64,000 bases of DNA, taken from assembly GCF_022664455.2 (NCBI RefSeq), contig NZ_JAKRKC020000001.1, positions 744,001 through 808,000 of the forward strand. The letters run 5' to 3'. The notes beneath the pieces were generated by a model. The model searched no databases. It was not told where the DNA came from and saw only the letters and a list, made by a program, of their open reading frames with translations. Numbering within the stretch: position 1 is the first letter of the stretch; the number at the start of each line of letters is the position of its first letter. Both the position numbers and the translations under genes were made by a program. This DNA is from Actinomadura luzonensis (GTDB lineage Bacteria > Actinomycetota > Actinomycetes > Streptosporangiales > Streptosporangiaceae). This document shows, piece by piece, positions 17,677 through 26,343 of the stretch.

Positions 17677-19091
17677 GCGTCCCTCCAGACCGATCCGTTG
17701 GGGAAGAGGTGGGCGGCGATCGACTCCGCGTGCATCTGCGCGCTGAAGCCGGGGGCGGACGGCGCGAGGTAGCGGCCGTCGCGGATCACCACCGGGTCGA
17801 CGAAGTGCTCGTGCAGGTGGTCGACGTACTCGATGACGCGGCCGTCCATCGTGCCGCTGACCGCCACGTAGTCGAACATCGACAGGTGCTGCACCAGCTC
17901 GCACAGGCCGACGCCGCCGGCGTGCGGGCACACCGGGACGCCGAACTTGGCGGCCAGCAGCAGGATCGCCACGTTCTCGTTGACCCCGCCGACGCGGGCG
18001 GCGTCGATCTGCAGGTACGAGATGGCCCCGGCCTGCAGGAGCTGCTTGAAGACGATGCGGTTCTGGACGTGCTCGCCGGTCGCCACCGGGATCGGCGCGA
18101 TGCCGCGGGCGATGGCGGCGTGGCCCAGCACGTCGTCCGGGCTGGTGGGCTCCTCCACCCAGTGGGGGCCGAACTCGCGGAGCGCGTTGATCCATTCGAT
18201 GCCTGAGCCGACGTCCCAGCGCTGGTTGGCGTCGATCGCGATCGGGAAGTCGGGGCCGCACACCTCGCGGGCGATCCTGAAGCGGCGGCGGTCGTCCTCG
18301 AGGTCGGCGCCGACCTTGAGCTTGATCTGGCCGAAGCCCTGCTCGATGGCCTCCTTGCAGAGCCGCCGCAGCTTCTCGTCGCCGTAGCCGAGCCAGCCGG
18401 GGGACGTGGTGTACGCCGGGTAGCCGGTCCGCGCGATCTCGGCCATGCGCTCCTGCTTGCCGCCTTCGGCCTTGCGCAGGATCTGCAGGGCCTCGTCGGG
18501 GGTCAGGGCGTCGCTGAGGTAACGGAAGTCGACGAGGGCGACGATCTCCTCGGGGGACATCTCGGACAGCAGCCGCCATACCGGCTTGCCCGCCCGCTTC
18601 GCCTTGAGGTCCCACAGGGCGTTGACCACGGCGGAGATCGCCATGTGCATGACGCCCTTCTCCGGCCCCAGCCAGCGGAGCTGCGAGTCGCCGACCATCT
18701 CCTTGTACAGGGCGCCGAGGTCCTCGACGTCCTTGCCGAGCACGTACGGCTCCAGCGTGGCGATGGCGGCCGTCTGGACGTCGTTGCCGCGCCCGATCGT
18801 GAACGCGAACCCGTGGCCCTCGTGACCGTCGTCGGTCTTGAGCACCACGTAGGCGGCGGAGTAGTCGGGGTCGGGGTTCATCGCGTCGGAGCCGTCGAGC
18901 TCGCGGGAGGTCGGGAACCGGACGTCGTGCGTCTCCATCGCCACGATCCGATACGCCCGCCCGGCCGCCCGCCCGGCCGCCGCGCCCTGCTGGGTCACCT
19001 GCCCGGCCGCCGTGCCCTGCTGGGCCGTTTCCGCCGCCGTGATGTCCTGCTGTGCCGCCTGCCGAGAGGTCGGCTCGCTGCTGCCCGTCAT
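17673..19091 (-). CDS. L-fuconate dehydratase (enolase superfamily) with N-terminal low-complexity extension
   Basis: 472 residues. The core starts around residue 48 ([20 protein letters not shown] in sense). It has enolase-superfamily residues: K-x-K in [12 protein letters not shown], metal ligand D in [11 protein letters not shown] in [10 protein letters not shown], and the histidine region [17 protein letters not shown]. The [20 protein letters not shown] segment is characteristic of L-fuconate dehydratases. The first ~46 residues are a repetitive Ala/Gln/Thr/Gly stretch not expected for the family. The ATG at 19091 overlaps the upstream stop (ATGA), which favours it, but an internal start near residue 47 is possible. 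Confidence 0.87.
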   Translation of the reverse strand: MTGSSEPTSRQAAQQDITAAETAQQGTAAGQVTQQGAAAGRAAGRAYRIVAMETHDVRFPTSRELDGSDAMNPDPDYSAAYVVLKTDDGHEGHGFAFTIGRGNDVQTAAIATLEPYVLGKDVEDLGALYKEMVGDSQLRWLGPEKGVMHMAISAVVNALWDLKAKRAGKPVWRLLSEMSPEEIVALVDFRYLSDALTPDEALQILRKAEGGKQERMAEIARTGYPAYTTSPGWLGYGDEKLRRLCKEAIEQGFGQIKLKVGADLEDDRRRFRIAREVCGPDFPIAIDANQRWDVGSGIEWINALREFGPHWVEEPTSPDDVLGHAAIARGIAPIPVATGEHVQNRIVFKQLLQAGAISYLQIDAARVGGVNENVAILLLAAKFGVPVCPHAGGVGLCELVQHLSMFDYVAVSGTMDGRVIEYVDHLHEHFVDPVVIRDGRYLAPSAPGFSAQMHAESIAAHLFPNGSVWRDA

Positions 19092-19933
19092 GCCTGGCCC
19101 ACCGTCTGCCGCTGCCGCCCGAGGCCCTCGATCTCCAGCTCGACCACGTCCCCGGCCCTCAGGTACGGCTGCCCCGGCATGCCCATCGCCACGCCGGCCG
19201 GGGTGCCGGTGTTGATGACGTCGCCCGGCTCCAGCACCATGAACTGGCTGAGGTAGCGCACGATCTCGGCCACATCGAAGATCATGTCCTTGGTGCCGCC
19301 GTCCTGGCGCAGCTCGCCGTTGACCCACAGGCGCAGCGACAGGTTCTGCGGGTCGCCCACCTCGTCCGCGGTCACCAGCCAGGGGCCGAGCGGGTTGAAG
19401 GTCTCGCACGACTTGCCCTTGTCCCACTGGCCGCCGCGTTCGAGCTGGAACTCGCGCTCGGAGACGTCGTTGGCGACCGCGTAGCCGGCGATCACCTCCA
19501 GCGCCTCCTGCCGGCTCTCCAGGTAGCGGGCCCGCCGGCCGATGACGATGGCGAGTTCGACCTCGTAGTCGGTCTTGACGCTGTTCCGGGGGATGAGCAC
19601 CTCGTCGTACGGGCCGACCATGGTGTCGGCGGCCTTCATGAAGACGACGGGCTCGGCCGGCACCTCGGCGCCCGACTCGGCGGCATGGTCGCGGTAGTTC
19701 AGGCCGATGCAGACGATCTTTCCGGGCCGGGCGACCGGGGCGCCCACGCGCAGCCCCTCGCCGGTCACGACCGGGAGGTCACCGCGGTCGAGCGCGGCAC
19801 GGACGCGCGCCACTCCCCCTGAGGCGAGGAAAGCACCGTCGATGTCGGGCTCCCCGATGTCGCGCAGGTTACCGGCGTCATCCAAGACCACGGGCCGTTC
19901 CTGTCCGACGGGTCCTACTCGCAGCAGCTTCAC
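19088..19933 (-). CDS. Fumarylacetoacetate hydrolase family, probable 2,4-diketo-3-deoxy-L-fuconate hydrolase
   Basis: 281 residues from a GTG; first gene of the leftward operon. FAH-fold metal ligands are seen in [16 protein letters not shown] with the upstream [14 protein letters not shown] and the later [20 protein letters not shown]. In the oxidative fucose route this enzyme splits the diketo acid to pyruvate and L-lactate. Three copies of the ACATC-N-GATGT operator lie within 210 bases upstream. No fuconolactonase gene is in the operon. Confidence 0.83.
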   Translation of the reverse strand: MKLLRVGPVGQERPVVLDDAGNLRDIGEPDIDGAFLASGGVARVRAALDRGDLPVVTGEGLRVGAPVARPGKIVCIGLNYRDHAAESGAEVPAEPVVFMKAADTMVGPYDEVLIPRNSVKTDYEVELAIVIGRRARYLESRQEALEVIAGYAVANDVSEREFQLERGGQWDKGKSCETFNPLGPWLVTADEVGDPQNLSLRLWVNGELRQDGGTKDMIFDVAEIVRYLSQFMVLEPGDVINTGTPAGVAMGMPGQPYLRAGDVVELEIEGLGRQRQTVGQA

Positions 19934-19951
19934 ACCGCATCCTTCACATAT

Positions 19952-19962
19952 ACATCGGATGT
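19952..19962. promoter_or_regulatory. FadR-type operator 1 of the fucose operon
   Basis: ACATCGGATGT is a perfect 5+1+5 palindrome and the core of the 19-bp operator found on the GntR gene at 8567-8585; the flank TCT on one side also matches. It lies 19 bases upstream of the hydrolase GTG, where binding would block transcription. Confidence 0.68.
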
Positions 19963-20019
19963 CTCGTCTCCCGATGCTGGTGCGCTCCCCGGGGATGTGT
20001 CAAGGGTGAGGACACCGAA

Positions 20020-20030
20020 ACATCCGATCC
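20020..20030. promoter_or_regulatory. FadR-type operator 2 (half conserved)
   Basis: ACATCCGATCC matches the operator core ACATCCGATGT except for the last two bases. It is one of three related sites between the fucose operon and the P450 gene. Confidence 0.45.
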
Positions 20031-20129
20031 GTGACCTGGACATACCTCCTGAATACCTTCCAAAGTGTCGTGAACCGGCTTCACCGCCCCGATGACCTGG
20101 GTCACCGGGCGGAAATTCCGCTGCAACAG

Positions 20130-20141
20130 AGACATCGGACG
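20130..20141. promoter_or_regulatory. FadR-type operator 3
   Basis: AGACATCGGACG followed by T matches AGACATCGGATGT with one mismatch. It is about 180 bases upstream of the hydrolase start and 50 bases upstream of the P450 KstR site. Confidence 0.45.
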
Positions 20142-20189
20142 TCGAAGCGCCGATCACGCCTCCTCCTTGACGGTCGTACAGGGACGTAA

Positions 20190-20203
20190 TAGAACACGTT
20201 TCA
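20190..20203. promoter_or_regulatory. KstR operator upstream of the P450
   Basis: TAGAACACGTTTCA matches TNNAACNNGTTNNA at all fixed positions, 40 bases before the GTG of the P450. It separates the steroid gene's control from the fucose operators in the same 310-base divergent gap. Confidence 0.75.
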
Positions 20204-20243
20204 GTACGCTCTAACCAAGCGCTTGATCAAGAGGGTGAGCCAG

Positions 20244-21428
20244 GTGCACATCGACCTCGTCGACAGGGACCGCTACGCGACCGCTGGACCACCACACGAG
20301 CAGTTCGCCTGGCTGCGCGCGAACTCCCCCGTGCACTGGCACGACGGCGACCCCGGCTTCTGGGCCGTCACGCGCTACGACGACGTCGTCCACATCTCGC
20401 GCCACTCCGACCTCTTCTCCTCCTCCCGCAAGCTCGCGCTCTTCGACGAGCTGGAGGAGGAGCAGATCGCCCTCCAGCGGCTCATGATGCTCAACCAGGA
20501 CCCGCCGGAGCACACCCGGCGCCGCTCCCTGGTCAACCGGGGCTTCACCCCGCGCACCATCAACGCCCTCGAACAGCACATCCGCGACATCTGCGACGAC
20601 CTCCTCGACAAGTGCACGGGCGAGATCGACTTCGTCACCGAGGTCGCCGCGCCCCTGCCCCTCTACGTCATCTGCGAGCTGCTCGGCGCGCCCGTCTCCG
20701 ACCGCGACAAGCTCTTCACCTGGTCCAACCGCATGATCGGCGCCCAGGACCCCGACTACGCCGCCAGCCCCGAGGAGGGCTCGGGCGCCGCCATGGAGGT
20801 CTACGCCTACGCCAACCAGCTCGCGGCCCAGCGCAAGGCCAATCCCAAGAACGACATCGTCACCAAGCTCCTGCAGCCGGACGAGAACGGCGAGACGCTG
20901 GACGAGAACGAGTTCGACCTGTTCGTGCTCCTGCTGGTGGTCGCCGGCAACGAGACCACCCGCAACGCGGCCTCCGGCGGCATGCTCGCCCTCTTCGACC
21001 ACCCCGACCAGTGGGACCGCCTCGTCGCCGACCCCACGCTCGCCAAGACCGCCGCCGACGAGATCGTCCGCTGGGTCTCGCCCGTCAACCTCTTCCGCCG
21101 CACCTCCACCCAGGACCAGGAGCTGGGCGGCCGGCCCATCAAGGCTGAGGACAAGGTCGTGGTCTTCTACGCCTCCGCCAACCGGGACGCCTCCGTCTTC
21201 CCGGACGCCGACGTCTTCGACATCGGCCGTAACCCGAACCCGCACATCGGCTTCGGCGGGGGCGGGGCCCACTTCTGCCTGGGCAACCACCTGGCCAAGC
21301 TCGAACTGCGGATCCTGTTCGAGCAACTCGCCCGCCGCCGCCCCCGCCTCACCCAGTCGGGCCCGGCGAGCCGCCTCCGCTCCAACTTCATCAACGGCAT
21401 CAAGGAGCTACCTGTCACGATCAGCTGA
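20244..21428 (+). CDS. Cytochrome P450, CYP125/CYP124-like steroid hydroxylase
   Basis: 394 residues from the GTG preceded at good distance by AAGAGGG; TTG 20223 and GTG 20235 are alternatives. P450 hallmarks: I-helix AGNETTRN, ExxR in ADEIVRW, and heme ligand Cys near residue 345 in FGGGGAHFCLGNHLAKLE. The AGNETTRN form, LNQDPPEHTRRRSLVNRGFT and RNPNPHIGFGG are typical of bacterial steroid side-chain hydroxylases (CYP125 and relatives). It would hydroxylate the terminal side-chain carbon of cholesterol-type substrates. The FdxD-type ferredoxin at 32965 is a plausible electron donor. Confidence 0.82.
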   Translation: MHIDLVDRDRYATAGPPHEQFAWLRANSPVHWHDGDPGFWAVTRYDDVVHISRHSDLFSSSRKLALFDELEEEQIALQRLMMLNQDPPEHTRRRSLVNRGFTPRTINALEQHIRDICDDLLDKCTGEIDFVTEVAAPLPLYVICELLGAPVSDRDKLFTWSNRMIGAQDPDYAASPEEGSGAAMEVYAYANQLAAQRKANPKNDIVTKLLQPDENGETLDENEFDLFVLLLVVAGNETTRNAASGGMLALFDHPDQWDRLVADPTLAKTAADEIVRWVSPVNLFRRTSTQDQELGGRPIKAEDKVVVFYASANRDASVFPDADVFDIGRNPNPHIGFGGGGAHFCLGNHLAKLELRILFEQLARRRPRLTQSGPASRLRSNFINGIKELPVTIS

Positions 21429-21599
21429 CAAGCGCACGGCGGGCCGGGGGAGGTGCCGGCTTGAGTGCGTAGGGCTTTCTGGCGGTGCGGGTGGTGGATG
21501 GGCTGGAGCGCCCCTGCCTGCCACCCGGAGCTGTGGCACAGCCGTTGGAGGAGCGACGGGGCGTCCCCCGTTTCGAGGGGTGGGGTGTCCCCGTTCGAA

Positions 21600-21977
21600 G
21601 GGGACCCGTCGTTCCAAGGGGACCCGCCGTTCGAAGGGGACCCGCCGTTCGAAGGGGACCCGCCGTTCCAAGGGGACCCGCCGTTCGAAGGGGACCCGCC
21701 GTTCCAAGGGGACCCGCCGTTCCAAGGGGACCCGCCGTTCCAAGGGGACCCGCCGTTCCAAGGGGACCCGCCGTTCCAAGGGGACCCGCCGTTCCAAGGG
21801 GACCCGCCGTTCCAAGGGGACCCGCCGTTCCAAGGGGACCCGCCGTTCCAAGGGGACCCGCCGTTCCAAGGGGACCCGCCGTTCGAAGGGGACCCGCCGT
21901 TCGAAGGGGACCCGCCGTTCGAAGGGGACCCGCCGTTCGAAGGGGACCCGCCGTTCGAAGGGGACCCGCCGTTCGAA
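21600..21977. repeat. 18-bp minisatellite, 21 tandem units
   Basis: Twenty-one head-to-tail copies of GGGGACCCGCCGTTCSAA, nearly identical, fill 378 bp; the first has GTC for GCC. Units differ at one base (TTCCAA or TTCGAA) in the order C,G,G,C,G, then ten C, then six G. Degenerate copies flank both sides. It sits in the 722-base gap between the convergent P450 and DUF559 genes. The unit is a multiple of three and stays open in several frames, but no start, codon pattern or family supports a gene. Confidence 0.9.
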
Positions 21978-22150
21978 GGGAGCTCTCCTTCGACTGCGGC
22001 CTCCTTCGAATGCGGCCCTCGTTTGGAAGGGGGCTCTCGTCCGACGCACGGGTGCCCCTTTCTGCGGCTGCCGGGCACCGGACGTTGGACGTGTCGGGTT
22101 CGGCCTTCCTGTGGTCGATGGTGAGGCGGGCGGGCCTTCGGCATGCGGGG

Positions 22151-23374
22151 TTACCAGGTTGACCAGTCGGCGCCGGGGTCGGAACGTCGGCGGCGGGCGC
22201 GTTGGCTCCAGGCTCGGCCGCGCCCCGAGGAGTTGCTTGTGCGTTCGCGGCGGCGGGCGGCACGAATGCTGCGCAGGATGCGGGTCGTGGTCTCCGGGGC
22301 CGGTCGCCAGCCGCTTTCGATCAGGGCGTTCGCGACGTGACGGAGGAGGTCGGCGATCTGCCCGGGGATCACGTCGCGGCGGACGGCGATGACACGCCAG
22401 CCCCGGCGGCGGAGCTCTTCGCGGCGGTCGGTGTCGCGTTGCCGGTCGGAGGGTGAGGTGTGGTGTTCCTGGCCGTCGTACTCGACGGCGACCTTGAACT
22501 CCTCCCAGCCCAGGTCGAGGTAGGCATGACGGTCGCCGTCGAGGGCGACTGCGATCTGGGTGGCGGGCCTGGGAAGGCCGCCCTCGATGAGGATCACCCG
22601 GAGCCAGCTCTCCCTCGGGGAGGCGGCGCCCGGGTCGGCCAGGCTCAGGATGTCGCGGAGGTGCCAGGTGTTGTGGGGGCGGTGCCACAACGCCTCCAGG
22701 TCGACTCCCTTGCGGGCGAACTGGTCGAGGATCGCCACGCCTTCCATGCGGGGCAGCCAGCGGGCGCAGTCGAGGGCCGTGCGCTCCCTGGTGGTGAGGC
22801 GGACGCCCTGGTGCTCGGTGACGTCTTCGGCCAGCAGCGGGGCGAGGTATGTGACGCAGCCTGGGATGGCGAGGTGGCTGGGTGCGATCAGTTCGACCGG
22901 CCAGGCGTCGCCGGCGGGGTCGGGGAGGACGTTGAGGCCCCAGACATGCGCGGCGGTCTGGCGGCAGGCGACGGCTTGCGGGGAGGCTCGCGTCACACGC
23001 CGGGCCCGGTGAATGAGGGACGTGTGCTGAGGCGGGGTCGGAACACGGGCTGAGGGGTTCGGATGGGGCAGAGCCGTGGGCCAGAGCGGAGGGGATGCGG
23101 TGGGAGGCAGCGGCGGGGGTGATGGGGCTTGCGGCTCAGGTGATGCGGCGGGAGGTAGGGACTCGGGCGGTCGCGCCGGAGGTGTCGGCTCAGGCGATGC
23201 GGCGGAGGGCGGCTGTGGCGGCGGGGCGGGAGGCAGAGGGGCAGGAGGAGTGAAGGGGAAGGGCGGGGGTGGTGATGGAGGAGGGATGAGCGGTCCGGGC
23301 TCGGGCGGAGTGAGGGGCGAGCGCTGGACGCGAGGGCGGCGGGAGTCTGCGGAGTGAGGGGCGGGGTGGGTCAT
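22151..23374 (-). CDS. DUF559-type endonuclease-fold protein with proline-rich N-terminus
   Basis: 407 residues from an ATG at 23374 (MTHPAPHSADSRRPRVQRSP). The first ~130 residues are almost only Pro/Ser/Ala. The middle region resembles the AbiEi-like family (LTTRERTALDCARWLPRMEG). The C-terminal part is DUF559, a Vsr-related endonuclease fold (YLDLGWEEFKVAVEYDGQEH, then RQRDTDRREELRRRGWRVIA). Such actinobacterial proteins are common and functionally uncharacterised; an antitoxin or nuclease role is speculative. An in-frame upstream ATG at 23464 is possible. Confidence 0.75.
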   Translation of the reverse strand: MTHPAPHSADSRRPRVQRSPLTPPEPGPLIPPPSPPPPFPFTPPAPLPPAPPPQPPSAASPEPTPPARPPESLPPAASPEPQAPSPPPLPPTASPPLWPTALPHPNPSARVPTPPQHTSLIHRARRVTRASPQAVACRQTAAHVWGLNVLPDPAGDAWPVELIAPSHLAIPGCVTYLAPLLAEDVTEHQGVRLTTRERTALDCARWLPRMEGVAILDQFARKGVDLEALWHRPHNTWHLRDILSLADPGAASPRESWLRVILIEGGLPRPATQIAVALDGDRHAYLDLGWEEFKVAVEYDGQEHHTSPSDRQRDTDRREELRRRGWRVIAVRRDVIPGQIADLLRHVANALIESGWRPAPETTTRILRSIRAARRRERTSNSSGRGRAWSQRARRRRSDPGADWSTW

Positions 23375-23506
23375 GGAGGTAAGGATTGTCGGGCGTGGCG
23401 GAGGGTGAGGGGCCGAACGGGGTTCTGTGGATAACGGGGATCGGCTGGTGGCGGGGTGGGGCAAGGGGGTGGGTCGCGGGTCGCGGACGAAGGCGCCGGC
23501 GGGAGG

Positions 23507-23917
23507 TCAGGGGTGGAGGGGGAGGCCCTTCAGGGTCTTGTCGAAGGCGTTGCGCGGGCCGTGGACGGCCACCCCGACCAGCAGCAGTCCCCCGCTCTCC
23601 ACTCCCCGCACCACCGCCCGGTTGTCCGCGTCGTGCCCCGTCTTGAACATCTCCTCGGTGTAGACGGCCACGTCCAGCCCCCGCCCGACCGCCTTCTCCC
23701 GGACCCCGCGCAGGTCCTCCAGCCCGCCCGCGTACACCAGCACCGGCTGCCGGAACATCGGCAGGTACGTCACGCCCGACCCGTCCTCGTACGGCTCCCC
23801 GACGGTCTCAGGCCGCCCGCCGGCCACGGCGCTCGCCAGGAACGCCGTCACGTTGAGCCGCTGCCAGACGGCGAGGTCGTCGCGCACCACAATGCCGATC
23901 TTGGTATCGAAACGCAT
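23507..23917 (-). CDS. DUF2000 family protein
   Basis: 136 residues. It has the DUF2000 pattern KIGIVVRDDLAVWQRLNVTA near the N-terminus, VYTEEMFKTGHDADNRAVVR near the middle and a short C-terminal end. The family is small, soluble and of unknown function. It is 27 bases past a GC-rich spacer after the DUF559 start region and is not obviously linked to neighbours. Confidence 0.78.
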   Translation of the reverse strand: MRFDTKIGIVVRDDLAVWQRLNVTAFLASAVAGGRPETVGEPYEDGSGVTYLPMFRQPVLVYAGGLEDLRGVREKAVGRGLDVAVYTEEMFKTGHDADNRAVVRGVESGGLLLVGVAVHGPRNAFDKTLKGLPLHP

Positions 23918-23979
23918 GCCCCAAGCGTCCCGGAGCCGGCCCCCGCCGGTCTTGTACGCTCGTGCGCCACCGGAAGGAG

Positions 23980-24849
23980 CTACGCGGCCGGCTCGAGGAC
24001 GGGCCGCCAGCCGGAGGACATCCGGTGGTAGCGCCGCAGCTCAGCGACCCCGGCCAGGATGCCGCCCCAGGCGGCGTACGGCGGCCGCTCGGCGGCGAAG
24101 CCGCTCTGCACCATCGTCAGCCGGGTCCTGCCGCCCGAGCCCTCCAGCTCCCAGGTGCCGATCCCGCCGTCGCCCCAGTTCAGGGAGAACCTGCGCGCGG
24201 GCTCCAGCTCCAGGATCTTGGCCGGGCTGGGGTCGTTCGCCAGGCCGCCCATCGCGAACCGGCCGCCCACGTACGGCTCGATCTCGATCGGGAAGCCGAA
24301 CCACTTCGTCACCGTCTCGCTGTCGATCAGCGAGGCGAACACCTCCGCCGGCGGGGCCTCCACCACGGTCTCGGCGCGCAGCTCGGGGCCGGTCGCGCTG
24401 TAGTCGGGCTTCGGCGTCAGCTCGCGTCCCTCCAGGTACTCGGCCAGGTTGGCGAGGGCGAGGCACCAGTACGTCTGCAGCACGCCCCGGATGCTCTTGC
24501 CGGTGATGACGTCCTGGAAGTCGAAGTGCGTCTGGGACAGCGTGACGGACGTGACGTCCGGGCCGTCCTCCTCCAGGCGGAGCTCGGTCGTGGTCTCCTC
24601 GCCGTCGAGCAGCCAGGCGAAGCGCAGCGCGTCCTCGTCGGCGTGCAGGAGGCGCTGGTGCGGCGCGTCGCCCTCGGGCGTGGTCGGCCCCCAGAAGGCG
24701 AACCGGCCGGCGGCGAGGTCGGCCTCGGCGTGCTCGGCCAGCCAGACGCGCAGGGCGGCGGGGTCGGTCAGCGCCTCGCGGACCTGGGCGATGGGGGCGG
24801 GGATGCGGGCGCGCAGGGTCATGGGCTCAGGCGTCTGCGGGGCGGTCAT
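23980..24849 (-). CDS. SRPBCC (AHSA1-type) double-domain protein
   Basis: 289 residues with two START-like AHSA1 domains: residues about 10-140 (RARIPAPIAQVREALTDPAA, then TSVTLSQTHFDFQDVITGKS) and about 150-285 (ETVVEAPPAEVFASLIDSET, then RFSLNWGDGGIGTWELEGSG). The start ATG has GAGGAG six bases upstream and overlaps the ArsR gene by 23 bases. ArsR-AHSA1 pairs are common in actinomycetes; the ligand is unknown. Confidence 0.82.
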   Translation of the reverse strand: MTAPQTPEPMTLRARIPAPIAQVREALTDPAALRVWLAEHAEADLAAGRFAFWGPTTPEGDAPHQRLLHADEDALRFAWLLDGEETTTELRLEEDGPDVTSVTLSQTHFDFQDVITGKSIRGVLQTYWCLALANLAEYLEGRELTPKPDYSATGPELRAETVVEAPPAEVFASLIDSETVTKWFGFPIEIEPYVGGRFAMGGLANDPSPAKILELEPARRFSLNWGDGGIGTWELEGSGGRTRLTMVQSGFAAERPPYAAWGGILAGVAELRRYHRMSSGWRPVLEPAA

Positions 24850-25417
24850 CGTCGTCTCCTCGTCGGTCGTCGGTCTTGGGGTAGCAGGCCACGGCGAGCT
24901 TGAAGGCGTCGCCCTCGGCGCCGCCGTAGCGGGTGAACAGGCCCTGGAGCAGGGTCTGCAGCTCGGTGAGGAACTGCTGGCGCTGCTCGGGGCGTACGTG
25001 GATCTCTCCGGACAGGCCGATGGACGGCAGCTCGGGCGCGGCCCGGTCGAGCGCCGCGATGTCGGCCTGGACCTCCTCCATGAGGTCCAGCAGGTAGCCG
25101 AGGCTCAGCTCGTCGCGGGCGCGCCGCAGGCCGCCGATGCGGCCGACCAGCCGGGGGGACAGCCAGTACGACCGCGCGCCGGCCTGGTAGATCCCCTCCG
25201 AGATGCCGCGGACCTTGCGCTCGGCCACCTGGTCCACCAGGCCCGCCTCCACCAGTCGTTTGACGTGGTAGTAGACGCGCTGGGGAGTCTGACCGAGGCG
25301 TTCGGCGACTTCCGAGCAGGTGCGGGGCTCGGCGAGCTGCCGCAGCACCTCGACGCGTTGCGGCTTGAGCAGTGCCTCGGCCTGCTCGATGGCTTCCAGG
25401 TACAGGACGTCTCTCAT
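24827..25417 (-). CDS. ArsR-type winged-helix regulator
   Basis: 196 residues. The winged helix is at about 15-75 (LLKPQRVEVLRQLAEPRTCS, then RLGQTPQRVYYHVKRLVEAG). The rest is a helical domain with a conserved-looking SGEIHVRPEQRQQFLTEL segment. It overlaps the SRPBCC gene and is divergent from the AraC regulator. No cysteine-based metal motif is visible. Confidence 0.8.
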   Translation of the reverse strand: MRDVLYLEAIEQAEALLKPQRVEVLRQLAEPRTCSEVAERLGQTPQRVYYHVKRLVEAGLVDQVAERKVRGISEGIYQAGARSYWLSPRLVGRIGGLRRARDELSLGYLLDLMEEVQADIAALDRAAPELPSIGLSGEIHVRPEQRQQFLTELQTLLQGLFTRYGGAEGDAFKLAVACYPKTDDRRGDDDDRPADA

Positions 25418-25477
25418 CGCAAAAATGATTCTTTACGTAAAAACCGTCTTTGTCAATGGAGAGGCGAGAATGGAGGG

Positions 25478-26314
25478 GTGGCGGAGGACTGGTCACGGTA
25501 CTGGCGGGCGGGCGAGCGCCCGATCGAGGCGATGCACGCGCACTTCGAGCGGCACGTCTACCACCGCCACAGCCACGACACCTACTCCTTCGGCGTGACG
25601 GAGAGCGGCGCGCAGGCGTTCACCTGCCGCGGGGGCGCGCACACGAGCGCGGCCGGCATGGTCATGGCCTTCAACCCGGACGACCCCCACGACGGCCACG
25701 CCGCCGACGCCCTCGGCTTCACCTACCGGATCGTGCACCTCGGCCCGGACCTGGTCGCCGAGGCACTGGCGGACGCGACCGGCCGCCGCGCGCCCCTCCC
25801 CCTGTTCGCCGCCCCGGTCGTGGCCGACACGGACCTCGCGGGCGCGCTGCGGGCCTTCCACCGGGCCCTCCTGGCCGACGCGGGGACGACGACGTCGTTG
25901 CGCAGGGACGAGCTGCTGGCGGCGACCGTCGCCAGGATCGCGCGGGCGGCCGCCACCCGGCCCCCGCCCGCCCCGCCGGCGCGACCCCGCAGGTCGGCGG
26001 CCGTCGCGGCGCGCGCCCGGCGGCTCCTGCACGACCGCCTGCTCGACGATCCGACGGCCGAGGACCTGGCCAGGGCGGCGGGCGGCAGCCGGTTCGCGGT
26101 CTACCGGGCGTTCCGGGCGGAGTACGGCCTGTCCCCCAGCGACTACCAGCGCCAGCTCAGGCTGCGCCACGCCCGTACGCTGATCGCGCGGGGCGTGCCG
26201 ATCGGGGAGGCGGCGGTGGCGGCCGGGTTCGCCGACCAGAGCCACCTGACCCGCTGGTTCACCCGCTGCTACGGCCTGACGCCCGGCGCCTGGCGGGAGG
26301 CGGCCGCCCTATAG
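25478..26314 (+). CDS. AraC-family regulator
   Basis: 278 residues from a GTG with TGGAGG immediately upstream. The N-terminal cupin sensor has HFERHVYHRHSHDTYSFGVT. Two helix-turn-helix units near the C-terminus read EDLARAAGGSRFAVYRAFRA, then EYGLSPSDYQRQLRLRHART and AAVAAGFADQSHLTRWFTRC. It resembles AraC proteins that control small exporters, but no LysE-type gene is adjacent. It is convergent with the GDP-mannose dehydratase gene, 29 bases away. Confidence 0.82.
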   Translation: MAEDWSRYWRAGERPIEAMHAHFERHVYHRHSHDTYSFGVTESGAQAFTCRGGAHTSAAGMVMAFNPDDPHDGHAADALGFTYRIVHLGPDLVAEALADATGRRAPLPLFAAPVVADTDLAGALRAFHRALLADAGTTTSLRRDELLAATVARIARAAATRPPPAPPARPRRSAAVAARARRLLHDRLLDDPTAEDLARAAGGSRFAVYRAFRAEYGLSPSDYQRQLRLRHARTLIARGVPIGEAAVAAGFADQSHLTRWFTRCYGLTPGAWREAAAL

Positions 26315-26343
26315 GGAGGACCGGCAGGCGGCGAAGGGGACGG

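Noticed and set aside
21600..21977. CRISPR array.
   Set aside because: Units are contiguous with no spacers and no cas genes are present.
21485..22392. Repeat-derived proteins (GDPPFQ or RRVPLER type) encoded across the minisatellite.
   Set aside because: All frames stay open because the unit is 18 bp; there is no Shine-Dalgarno, signal or family to support translation.
22151..23374. Type IV toxin-antitoxin pair around the AbiEi-like/DUF559 protein.
   Set aside because: No nucleotidyltransferase (AbiEii-like) partner is adjacent; the neighbour is a DUF2000 gene.
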